From: Aquincolibacterium sp041674705
Lineage (GTDB): Bacteria > Omnitrophota > Omnitrophia > Omnitrophales > Aquincolibacteriaceae
DNA: 37,941 nucleotides
Assembly: GCA_041674705.1 (NCBI GenBank)
Contig: JBAYVF010000016.1
Location: 1-37,941, forward strand
Direction of reading: 5' to 3'
Made by a program: the position numbers and the translations under genes. Shown in pieces: positions 1 to 6,235 of the stretch; within the stretch, counting starts at the first letter, position 1; every line of letters begins with the position of its first letter. The notes under the pieces are model-generated. The model saw only the letters and a program-made list of their open reading frames with translations, ran no database searches and was not told where the DNA came from.

Positions 1-309
1 ATAGCCCAACAAGGCCATCCCGATCGGAGCGAGAACAGAGATCCTTCCCTTTTCAAAATCTGAGTTTGCCGGATAGACAATGCTGTACATGTAAACCTCG
101 CGAGTTTCCATATCCCTGAACTTGACCAGGGAATTCATGGTCACAATGTCCCGCGGGATCTTCTGAGGTTCAACAACCTCCGCCCTGAGAAGTTCTTCTG
201 TTAACAGCTTCAAATAAATACGCTCATGATCGTTTGGATTTTTCATATCCTGGATGAGATTACGAAGTCTCTCCGCATCAGTCGTGGTAATAAATATTTT
301 CCTGTCCAT
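1..309 (-). CDS. rnk: Rnk/GreA-GreB-type elongation-factor-like protein (C-terminus cut by window)
   Basis: Partial gene of 103 visible codons, read directly from the minus strand; its C-terminus lies left of the window. It begins MDRKIFITTTDAERL, has a short helical N-terminal part, then the GreA/GreB C-terminal (FKBP-like) fold: a VxFRDxET stretch, the YSIVYPAN strand and GRISVLAPIGMALLG, which is typical of Rnk (regulator of nucleoside diphosphate kinase) and Gre factors. Rnk proteins bind RNA polymerase near the secondary channel. They differ from GreA in having a short N-terminal coiled coil, and only about 40 residues precede the C-terminal fold here. The ATG at 309 is preceded by an AGGGG ribosome-binding site. 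The gene sits 36 nt downstream of the DUF1232 gene and is probably cotranscribed with it. The Rnk-versus-GreA choice rests on the short N-terminus. Confidence 0.8.
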   Translation of the reverse strand, partial: MDRKIFITTTDAERLRNLIQDMKNPNDHERIYLKLLTEELLRAEVVEPQKIPRDIVTMNSLVKFRDMETREVYMYSIVYPANSDFEKGRISVLAPIGMALLGY

Positions 310-345
310 AAAAACACCCCTTATGTTGATTTGAATGGTTCGAAG

Positions 346-855
346 CTATTTAAAAACTTCATAAAACGCCTCGTAGTTCCCTTTAAAAGCACTTGTGATC
401 ATCTTCGATATTGCTTCGCCTTCCTCCGGGATCACCGCCTTGACATTTCTTTGCATCAAAGTGAACTGCTTGAGAAAGCTCTGGTCAAAAACCGACAGTT
501 TTACGCGGGCTTTTTGAAGCGTTCGGAGGACCTTCTCATAAACAAGCGCAATACAATAAGCGTCATCCAAATAGCCGAACAACTTCTCACTAACGTCAGG
601 AAGAAAATCTCCAGGATGGTAAAGACAGGTCAGGGCAAATCCGATCGATCTCTTGAGATTCGCCGGCACTTCCTTGCGATTACAATAGGCCAAACTCTTT
701 GATAAAAGCTGCGGCATAAGACAGATCAGATTTTTTAATCGTTGCTCAAATAGGCGCGTGGCTTTTTTACCAATCCGGCAACGGACCTGGTCATGAAAAT
801 CATCGTTCGGATCTTTCGACAAACGCTTCAATCTTTCGTCCAAAGCTTTCAGCAT
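346..855 (-). CDS. DUF1232 (YkvA-like) domain protein
   Basis: A 169-residue protein. Residues about 70-110 contain the DUF1232 signature: LTCLYHPGDFLPDVSEKLFG followed directly by YLDDAYCIALVYE, matching the family core 'spxDliPD.ip.lGyLDDa'. DUF1232/YkvA proteins are small and often membrane-associated; their function is unknown. The N-terminal half is basic and helical. The C-terminal 60 residues (ending YEAFYEVFK) are not recognised. A G-rich ribosome-binding site (GGGGGGG) lies just upstream of the ATG at 855. The gene diverges from the LysR regulator and precedes the Rnk-like gene by 36 nt. Overlapping plus-strand frames have no recognisable protein features. Confidence 0.75.
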   Translation of the reverse strand: MLKALDERLKRLSKDPNDDFHDQVRCRIGKKATRLFEQRLKNLICLMPQLLSKSLAYCNRKEVPANLKRSIGFALTCLYHPGDFLPDVSEKLFGYLDDAYCIALVYEKVLRTLQKARVKLSVFDQSFLKQFTLMQRNVKAVIPEEGEAISKMITSAFKGNYEAFYEVFK

Positions 856-939
856 ATTCAGCCCCCCCGCTTTAAATCTTCTAAACAGGAGTATGCCCTG
901 GACTTACCTATAATAAAAATATATAATTTCTATCGTTGC

Positions 940-945
940 TATAAC
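940..945 (+). promoter_or_regulatory. candidate -10 element of the LysR gene (near-leaderless)
   Basis: TATAAC at 940-945 ends 7 nt before the ATG at 953, and no Shine-Dalgarno sequence precedes that ATG. This suggests transcription starts at or next to the start codon. No clear -35 is seen. The surrounding 97-nt divergent intergenic region (856-952) is AT-rich and is where a LysR protein would normally bind. Confidence 0.35.
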
Positions 946-952
946 TTAAACT

Positions 953-1846
953 ATGATCCCGTTCAACTACCATCATCTCTATTATTTTTACATGACCGCC
1001 AAGGAACACTCATTCTCAAAAGCGGCCCGGATACTCCATATCTCCCAGCCCGCCTTGAGCTCCCAGCTCAAGCAATTCGAGAACTATTGGGATCTCAAAC
1101 TCTTCAACCGCTATCCGAGGCATGTGACGCTGACCGAAGAAGGCGACATGATATTCAACTACGCGAAGGGCATTTTTGATCTGGGGCAGGAACTCGCAGA
1201 CACCGTGATCAACCGCAAGCATACCGAAAATCTTAAGATCCAGCTGGGCACCTCCAGCGCCGTCCCCAAGGCCATCGTCGAAGCGCTAGTGCGGTTTATT
1301 TATGAATGCCAGCCGACCGCAAATCTGATCTTGCGCCAAGACAGACTGGATTCAATGATCGAGGACCTCCTCGTGCACAAGCTTGACCTGATCCTCAATG
1401 ACTTCCCTTATGAAAGCCACCTTGGACAGGGCATTCAGAACCATTTAGTAGGAACGATCCCGATGGTGTTTTGCGCGAGCAAAGATTTGGCAAGAAAATT
1501 CCGGCATATTCCCAAGGATCTGAACGTGGCTCCGTTGATCCTTCCGACAGCGCCGGACCGCACTTACCACGCGATGCAAAATTATATTCATGCTCACAAG
1601 ATTAAGCCGAAGATCATCGCGGAGATCCAGGACCTGGAACTGGGAAGGATGTTCGTCGCCATGGGCAAAGGGATCGGGCTGCTCAATTCATACGCCGTCT
1701 TGAACTGTCCGGAACGGAAAGAACTTGTCATCCTGAAAGATAGGTCGGATTTTAAGATCAATGACACGATCTACCTGATCAATCGCGAAAGAAAGATCCC
1801 CCACCCTCTGATCACCCGCATCACCGAGCATTTCAAACTCAGCTAA
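953..1846 (+). CDS. LysR-family transcriptional regulator, NhaR-like
   Basis: A 297-residue LysR-type regulator. Residues 1-65 form the winged helix-turn-helix: NYHHLYYFYMTAKEHSFSKA, then LHISQPALSSQLKQFE. The opening NYxHLYYF is characteristic of NhaR, the activator of Na+/H+ antiporter genes. Residues about 92-290 form the periplasmic-binding-protein-like effector domain; HKLDLILNDFP matches the NhaR segment HKLDMIISDCP. The length fits the family. An ion-transporter-type Na+/H+ antiporter gene lies about 11 kb away in this window; a functional link is inference only. The gene diverges from the DUF1232 gene, as LysR genes often do from a target. The ATG at 953 gives the complete HTH; no ribosome-binding site is seen. 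Confidence 0.85.
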   Translation: MIPFNYHHLYYFYMTAKEHSFSKAARILHISQPALSSQLKQFENYWDLKLFNRYPRHVTLTEEGDMIFNYAKGIFDLGQELADTVINRKHTENLKIQLGTSSAVPKAIVEALVRFIYECQPTANLILRQDRLDSMIEDLLVHKLDLILNDFPYESHLGQGIQNHLVGTIPMVFCASKDLARKFRHIPKDLNVAPLILPTAPDRTYHAMQNYIHAHKIKPKIIAEIQDLELGRMFVAMGKGIGLLNSYAVLNCPERKELVILKDRSDFKINDTIYLINRERKIPHPLITRITEHFKLS

Positions 1847-1862
1847 GAGGCCGCGGTATTTT

Positions 1863-1944
1863 CGAATGTCGTAAAATATGGAAAAAGCGACATTCGTTGG
1901 CGGCAAAACGAGCAAGGCTGCGGCACGTTTTCACGCACCGCAGC
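1863..1944. repeat. two hairpins in the LysR-nrdG intergenic region
   Basis: The 241-nt gap 1847-2087 between convergent genes holds no ORF. It contains a perfect 9-bp inverted repeat, CGAATGTCG (1863-1871) with CGACATTCG (1888-1896), loop 16 nt. A 7-bp repeat follows, GCTGCGG (1917-1923) with CCGCAGC (1938-1944). Neither is followed by a T-run, so they are not canonical terminators. The rest, to 2087, also looks able to fold (CGGGT near 2026 with ACCCG near 2049) but I could not assign an RNA family. Confidence 0.5.
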
Positions 1945-2087
1945 ATTGTCGTTATTCTTAGGGACTCTCACGCTTTACAGGCAGATTAAAGCCATGCACC
2001 ATAGCGAGGACTTGAATGATGGGTCGGGTATATGAGTCCCACCGGTCACCCGAAGGTTTTCAGGAGAATTTTTTTAGGCATCGTTTT

Positions 2088-2864
2088 TTATTCCCGGACT
2101 AGAAAATCGGAAAAAAGAGATTTGAGGTTTTGTCGAAGATCGGCGGAGATACCGGCAACCGGGACGGCATTTTCACGAAGTTCTTTGTCCGCGCAATGTT
2201 CAGGATGAAACATCTGGAGAGCATAACGCTTGCATCCCATTCGCGCAAGTTCGCGGGCCATTTCCAGGACATCGTCCTCGGAGAGAACTGCGGGATGGTA
2301 CGTGGTGCGGAATTCGCAAGGCACGCCACTTGCAAGAACAAGCTCCGCGCTTCGCCGGGCCGTTTCGCCGCTTCCGGGGATCTGCGTGACTCTTTCGTAA
2401 AGACTGAACGGGGCCTTGATATCCAGACCAACCCAGCTGCAAAGCGGCAGAACTTGCGCAAGGCGCTCGGGAATCATGCCTCCGGTATGAAGACCGATCT
2501 CAAAGCCCATATCCTTGATAGCCCGCATCCAGACCGGCAGCCGTTCATGGATCGTGGGTTCCCCGCCGGAAAAAACGATCCCGTCGAGGTGACTCTTGCG
2601 GGAATCCAGGAAATGAAGGATCTTGTCGAGCGGAACACGCGACCCGTCCGGAGGAAGGCCTGCCTGCCGGGCAGGCAGGGGCCAGAACTCGGCGTTATAA
2701 CAATAGCGACACCGCCAGGGGCAGCCCTGAAGATAAAAAACCCCGGCCAGATGGCCGGGGAAATCTATCGTCGTAAAGGGCGTGATGCCCGCGACGCAAA
2801 TATCGCTTAGATCACTTGCAGCCACACCCGGCTTCTTTGGGTTCGGCGAAATATTTCCGTTCAT
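2088..2864 (-). CDS. nrdG: anaerobic ribonucleotide reductase activating protein (radical SAM)
   Basis: A radical SAM enzyme that uses S-adenosylmethionine and a [4Fe-4S] cluster to install the glycyl radical on NrdD. Numbered from the chosen start, the cluster motif CPWRCRYC gives Cys48, Cys52 and Cys55. It is preceded by the family segment ITPFTTIDFPG and followed by the SAM-binding GIVFSGGEPT. I prefer the ATG at 2864, which has an AAGG ribosome-binding site 8 nt upstream, over the ATG at 2888, which has none; a GTG at 2825 is also possible. The start overlaps the 57-residue glycyl-radical ORF by 53 nt, suggesting translational coupling. Two oddities lie inside the gene: a terminator-like hairpin (2735-2760), and a 21-nt palindrome (2659-2679) encoding an extra LPARQAGLP segment soon after the cysteine motif. 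Confidence 0.9.
   Translation of the reverse strand: MNGNISPNPKKPGVAASDLSDICVAGITPFTTIDFPGHLAGVFYLQGCPWRCRYCYNAEFWPLPARQAGLPPDGSRVPLDKILHFLDSRKSHLDGIVFSGGEPTIHERLPVWMRAIKDMGFEIGLHTGGMIPERLAQVLPLCSWVGLDIKAPFSLYERVTQIPGSGETARRSAELVLASGVPCEFRTTYHPAVLSEDDVLEMARELARMGCKRYALQMFHPEHCADKELRENAVPVAGISADLRQNLKSLFSDFLVRE
2659..2679. repeat. CCTGCCTGCC palindrome inside nrdG
   Basis: Perfect 21-nt odd palindrome: CCTGCCTGCC, a central G, then GGCAGGCAGG. It is read in frame in nrdG as LPARQAGLP (about residues 63-71). A degenerate copy lies between genes at 6198-6232. This looks like a dispersed REP-type element that is tolerated inside a coding region. Confidence 0.7.
2735..2760 (-). terminator. terminator-like hairpin within the nrdG coding sequence
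   Basis: Read on the minus strand: CCCCGGCC, a 4-nt loop, GGCCGGGG, then six T. This is a perfect 8-bp GC stem plus U-tract, the shape of an intrinsic terminator. It lies inside nrdG, over the codons for the conserved DFPG..AGVF segment, so it may be coincidental. If active it would reduce full-length nrdG transcript relative to nrdD. Confidence 0.4.
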
Positions 2865-2985
2865 AGAATTCGCCTTTTTTGCCCACATTGAACCCGGCGA
2901 CCGGGCGGTGATATCCCATCACGCGCGTCCAGACTTCGCAGCGTGTCCGTTCTTCATCTTTGAGAACGATCTGATCTTTGGTCAT
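2812..2985 (-). CDS. separate glycyl-radical (C-terminal) domain of anaerobic ribonucleotide reductase
   Basis: A 57-codon ORF lying between nrdD and nrdG. The protein begins MTKDQIVLKDEERTRCEVW. It contains TRVMGYHRPV and FNVGKKGEFYERKYF, matching the glycyl-radical segment at the end of ordinary NrdD proteins (R-V-x-G-Y, then W/F-N-x-G-K-x-x-E-F-x-x-R). Gly24 would carry the radical. The NrdD ORF upstream ends after its zinc site without this segment, so the domain is encoded as a separate polypeptide. It has its own AGGGGGA ribosome-binding site. Its ATG (2985) lies 11 nt after the nrdD stop and in a different frame, so simple stop-codon readthrough cannot join the two. The C-terminus ends CGCK. 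Short annotated NrdD proteins of this kind occur in other anaerobes. Confidence 0.85.
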   Translation of the reverse strand: MTKDQIVLKDEERTRCEVWTRVMGYHRPVAGFNVGKKGEFYERKYFAEPKEAGCGCK

Positions 2986-2996
2986 GGTCTTCCCCC

Positions 2997-5060
2997 TTAA
3001 GCCTTCACTTCAGTCGCTGCCGGCTGTTCGGCTTCCGCAGCATCTTCGTGATGAAGCATTTTCTGATTGATAAGTTCCTGGTCACATTTGGTGCAAAATT
3101 CATGTTCGCCGGCAAGATAGCCGTGCGTCGGACAGATCGAGAAGGTCGGCGTGATCGTAATGTAAGGGATCCGGTAGCCCTCGAGCGCCCGCTTCACAAG
3201 CTTTTTGCAAGCTTCCGCGCTCGACATGCGCTCGCCCATATAAAGATGGAGCACAGTCCCGCCGGTATAACGGCGCTGCAACTCTTCCTGGCGGCCCAAG
3301 GCTTCGAACGGATCATCCGTGAAGGCTGCGGGAAGCTGGGAAGAATTCGTGTAATACGGACGTTCCGCAGTACCGGCGTGAAGAATATCGGGAAAGCGTT
3401 TGATGTCTTCCCGCGCAAACCGGTAGGTCGCGCCTTCGGCAGGCGTCGCCTCTAAATTGTAAAGATGTCCGGTCTCTTCCTGGAACGCAACAATCTTCGC
3501 GCGGATATAGTCCAGCATCTTGAGCCCGAATTCAAAACCCGCCGGGGTCGTGATGTTCTCGCTTCCCCCGGTGAAATTGCGAATGCATTCGTTGATCCCG
3601 TTGACGCCGATCGTGGAGAAGTGATTACGCAGGGTCCCGAGATAGCGCTTGGTGTACGGAAAAAGCCCGGCATCCATGTGGCGCTGGATGATCTTGCGCT
3701 TGAGCTCCAGGCTCGTCTTCGCGATCTGCAGAAGAGTGTCGATCCGGTTGAAGAATGCGCCTTCATCACCCTTGGACAAATATCCGATCCTCGCGCAATT
3801 CAGGGTTACGACCCCGAGCGACCCCGTCTGCTCGGCCGATCCGAAAAGCCCGTTCCCGCGTTTCAGAAGTTCACGCAGGTCAAGCTGGAGCCGGCAGCAC
3901 ATGGAGCGAACGTGGTTCGGCTTAAGATCCGAGTTGAGAAAGTTCTGAAAATAAGGAAGCCCGTATTTCGCGGTCATCTCAAAAAGCGGGATGCAATTCG
4001 GATGATCCCAGTTAAAATCCGGCGTGATGTTGTAGGTCGGGATCGGGAACGTAAAAACGCGGCCCTTGGCATCGCCGCGCATCATGACCTCGATATAAGC
4101 CTTGTTGATCATCGCCATTTCTTCCTGAAGATCGCCATAGACGAAATCCACTTCCTTGCCGCCGATGACCGGATGTTCGTTGCGAAGATCTTCGGGACAG
4201 ACCCAGTCGAATGTCACGTTCGTGAAAGGCGTCTGCGTCCCCCAGCGGGACGGAACGTTCAAGTTGTAGATGAACTCCTGGATGCTCTGCTTCACCTCAT
4301 CATAAGGAAGCTTGTCGATCCGGATAAAGGGAGCGAGGTAGGTATCGAAGGACGAAAACGCCTGAGCGCCCGCCCATTCGTTTTGAAGCGTGCCGAGAAA
4401 ATTCACCATCTGCCCGACGGCAGAGCTCAGATGTTTTGGCGGCGCGGATTCCACTTTGTCCGGAACGCCGTTAAATCCCTCACGGATCAGGGTCTTCAGG
4501 GACCAGCCGGCGCAATAACCGGAAAGCATATCCAGATCGTGAATGTGCACATCGCCATGGCGGTGGGCATTGGCAACTTCTTCGGGATAGACATGCGAGA
4601 GCCAGTAATTAGCGATGACCTTACCGGAAATATTGAGGATCATGCCGCCCAGCGAATAACCCTGATTGGCATTCGCATTCACGCGCCAGTCGAGCTTGTA
4701 AAGGTACTCATTGACCGAAGAAGTAACGTCGACCACGGTCTTCTTGTCCCGGCGCAACTTCTTGTGCTGTTCACGGTAGACGATGTACGAGCGGGCGGTC
4801 TTGAGGTGGTTGGAGGTGATCAGGACCTGCTCCACAATGTCCTGAATTTTTTCGATGTCGAGAAAGCCGGGAGAGTAGCGGTTATCAATAACTTTTATAA
4901 CTTCTAAAGTTAAAATTTGAGCTTCGGCACCGTCATATTCCCCCGTCGCCTGCCCCGCCTTCAAGATCGCGTTGTAGATCTTGGCGCCATCAAAAGGAAC
5001 GATGGAACCGTCACGCTTGCGGATGCTGGTGATCTTCTTGGAAAGGAACTGCTGTGCCAT
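2997..5060 (-). CDS. nrdD: anaerobic (class III) ribonucleoside-triphosphate reductase, catalytic chain without its glycyl-radical tail
   Basis: Reduces ribonucleotides to deoxyribonucleotides under anoxia. The 687 residues begin with an ATP-cone regulatory domain (about 6-97: ITSIRKRDGSIVPFD to SYIVYREQ). The ten-stranded barrel of NrdD follows, with AHRHGDVHIHDLD, MCCRLQLDL, LGVVTLNCARIGYL and GINECIRNF. Near the end is a zinc site, CPTH at 643-646 and CTKC at 656-659, where many relatives have four cysteines. The protein then stops in an acidic, Ala-rich tail (EDAAEAEQPAATEVKA) and lacks the RVxGY radical segment, which is supplied by the next ORF. The start at 5060 has a GGAG ribosome-binding site. 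A 403-nt upstream region holds candidate NrdR boxes and two possible promoters. Confidence 0.95.
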   Translation of the reverse strand: MAQQFLSKKITSIRKRDGSIVPFDGAKIYNAILKAGQATGEYDGAEAQILTLEVIKVIDNRYSPGFLDIEKIQDIVEQVLITSNHLKTARSYIVYREQHKKLRRDKKTVVDVTSSVNEYLYKLDWRVNANANQGYSLGGMILNISGKVIANYWLSHVYPEEVANAHRHGDVHIHDLDMLSGYCAGWSLKTLIREGFNGVPDKVESAPPKHLSSAVGQMVNFLGTLQNEWAGAQAFSSFDTYLAPFIRIDKLPYDEVKQSIQEFIYNLNVPSRWGTQTPFTNVTFDWVCPEDLRNEHPVIGGKEVDFVYGDLQEEMAMINKAYIEVMMRGDAKGRVFTFPIPTYNITPDFNWDHPNCIPLFEMTAKYGLPYFQNFLNSDLKPNHVRSMCCRLQLDLRELLKRGNGLFGSAEQTGSLGVVTLNCARIGYLSKGDEGAFFNRIDTLLQIAKTSLELKRKIIQRHMDAGLFPYTKRYLGTLRNHFSTIGVNGINECIRNFTGGSENITTPAGFEFGLKMLDYIRAKIVAFQEETGHLYNLEATPAEGATYRFAREDIKRFPDILHAGTAERPYYTNSSQLPAAFTDDPFEALGRQEELQRRYTGGTVLHLYMGERMSSAEACKKLVKRALEGYRIPYITITPTFSICPTHGYLAGEHEFCTKCDQELINQKMLHHEDAAEAEQPAATEVKA

Positions 5061-5097
5061 AGTATCTCCTTTATTCGCTCTCTCTTTATCGGCTATC

Positions 5098-5144
5098 GAA
5101 CAACATCTTGTAGTTTTTTTTCAGCCAACCACCATATCTAGTGC
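5098..5144 (-). promoter_or_regulatory. candidate tandem NrdR boxes upstream of nrdD
   Basis: Two 16-bp sequences resemble the NrdR box ACACWATATATWGTGT. The one at 5129-5144 (CCACCATATCTAGTGC) matches 12 of 16 positions; the one at 5098-5113 (GAACAACATCTTGTAG) matches 10. Their centres are 31 bp apart, the three-helical-turn spacing usual for NrdR operators. They lie 38-84 nt upstream of the nrdD start. NrdR is the ATP/dATP-sensing repressor of ribonucleotide reductase genes; its gene is not in this window. Confidence 0.5.
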
Positions 5145-5222
5145 AAAAGTCGATCAAACATTAGAAAAAGAAGGTTGTTTGATTTTTCAGGTTTTGTCAG
5201 GAATGATTTTTCAGCGGGACTC

Positions 5223-5250
5223 TTTATAAGAACAGCGCCGATTTTGTGAA
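5223..5250 (-). promoter_or_regulatory. candidate sigma70-type promoter P1 for the nrd operon
   Basis: Minus strand: TTCACA (5245-5250), 16-bp spacer, TATAAA (5223-5228). This gives a leader of about 155 nt that contains the NrdR boxes. The rest of the 5061-5463 gap is AT-rich, and apart from this and a second candidate promoter I see nothing else in it. Confidence 0.4.
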
Positions 5251-5299
5251 AGATCTTTTTTCTGTGATGAACCACGCGCATCATTTCCGGACAGCGAGA

Positions 5300-5328
5300 A
5301 TAATATTCGCATCACAAAAAAGATTCAA
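5300..5328 (-). promoter_or_regulatory. candidate sigma70-type promoter P2 for the nrd operon
   Basis: Minus strand: TTGAAT (5323-5328), 17-bp spacer, TATTAT (5300-5305). The spacing and -10 fit well. It is further from nrdD than P1, so it may be an alternative start. Confidence 0.35.
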
Positions 5329-5463
5329 GAAGAATTATCTGTTTTTTTTCGGAGAAAATTGCGTGGAAATTTTTCTTTAAAAAAAGACTTGAAAAATAAA
5401 AACTTGCGTGAAAACCGCAGCCTGAAAATCGGCGGGGGTCCCGACCCGAACGGAAAAATCCGC

Positions 5464-6177
5464 TTAAAAAGCTCCGGCAGCCTTGTCCCGGACCATTTCG
5501 ATCAGGAGTTTTGCGATCTCATCGATTGATACGCGATCGGTGTTCCAGCGGACATCGAAGAGAAGCGGATCATGGAGATCTTTGTTAAAGAAAGTCTTCA
5601 CAAGCTCGACCTTCGCCTTATCTTTTTCTTCGATCACTTGCCGGACCTTCTTTTCGTCAGGCCCGAACACAGGCATCATTCTCTTGACCCGTGACTCCAT
5701 CGAGGCCTCAAGTCTCACGTGGATCCCTAAAGGAAGATCGCGCGTCAGAAGGGTCGATCCCCTTCCGACAAAGATCACCTTGCCGTGAAGGGCAAAAGCG
5801 CGCATCAGGTGAAGCATCTTTTTGATCACAACGTCTTGAGAGGACCCGCCATAGATGAGCTGGGAAAGAAAGTCCTCGGCATGAGAGTGATACTCGGTAC
5901 GACGAAGAGATTCAACCACATCTTTGAGCGCGGGATCCTCGCTGAGCATTTGGCGCAACTTCGGCCCGCATAACTGCCAATCGCGAAAAAGAGGTTCCGC
6001 GTGAAGTTTTTGGATCCTCTCCTCAAGCGCCGCCGCAAGGGCATTCCCCCCGGCTCCGGCTTGACGGGAAATGGTGATGAACGGAAAACGTCCTTTTTTG
6101 GGATCGATCTGAGGGCTGTTCTGTTCGTGGTAATGGAGGCTGTCAACGAATGCGGCCAGTTTGCGGATCTCAGTCAT
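5464..6177 (-). CDS. cytidylate kinase-like family protein
   Basis: A 237-residue P-loop protein of the cytidylate-kinase-like family (AAK26/PF13189 type). The nucleotide-binding region is FITISRQAGAGGNALAAALE at about residues 33-52; here the usual GxGxGKT/S loop reads RQAGAGGN, as in this family. A second conserved strand is KVIFVGRGSTLLTRDL (about 133-148), followed by VRLEASMESRVKRMM, the NMP-kinase-like lid arginine region. The C-terminal part contains LFDVRWNTDRVSIDEIAKLL, typical of the family. The true substrate is unknown. It is the last gene of a likely operon behind the pyruvate oxidoreductase and acetyl-CoA synthetase genes (58-nt gap holding a palindromic repeat). A 403-nt gap then separates it from nrdD. 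Confidence 0.85.
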   Translation of the reverse strand: MTEIRKLAAFVDSLHYHEQNSPQIDPKKGRFPFITISRQAGAGGNALAAALEERIQKLHAEPLFRDWQLCGPKLRQMLSEDPALKDVVESLRRTEYHSHAEDFLSQLIYGGSSQDVVIKKMLHLMRAFALHGKVIFVGRGSTLLTRDLPLGIHVRLEASMESRVKRMMPVFGPDEKKVRQVIEEKDKAKVELVKTFFNKDLHDPLLFDVRWNTDRVSIDEIAKLLIEMVRDKAAGAF

Positions 6178-6197
6178 GCGACCTCCTGTTCAAATCT

Positions 6198-6232
6198 CAA
6201 ATTTGCCTGCCTGCCGGTAGGCGGGAAATTTG
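6198..6232. repeat. CCTGCCTGCC-type palindrome between genes
   Basis: CAAATTT (6198-6204) and AAATTTG (6226-6232) flank a TGCCTGCC/GGTAGGCGGG core, making a nested hairpin. The core is a diverged copy of the palindrome inside nrdG. It fills most of the 58-nt gap between the synthetase and the kinase-like gene. Confidence 0.6.
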
Positions 6233-6235
6233 AAA

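Noticed and set aside
226..702. 158-codon plus-strand ORF
   Set aside because: Overlaps the DUF1232 gene, whose domain is recognisable, and the start of the Rnk-like gene; no features of its own.
1847..2087. 6S RNA or a known riboswitch
   Set aside because: I could not align conserved elements of either; kept only as a structured region.
2812..3000. Stop-codon readthrough or selenocysteine joining nrdD to the glycyl-radical ORF
   Set aside because: The two ORFs are in different frames and the second has its own ribosome-binding site; a TAA lies between.
3465..4907. 480-codon plus-strand ORF
   Set aside because: Antisense to nrdD over its whole length; no domain or signal, composition follows from the opposite strand.
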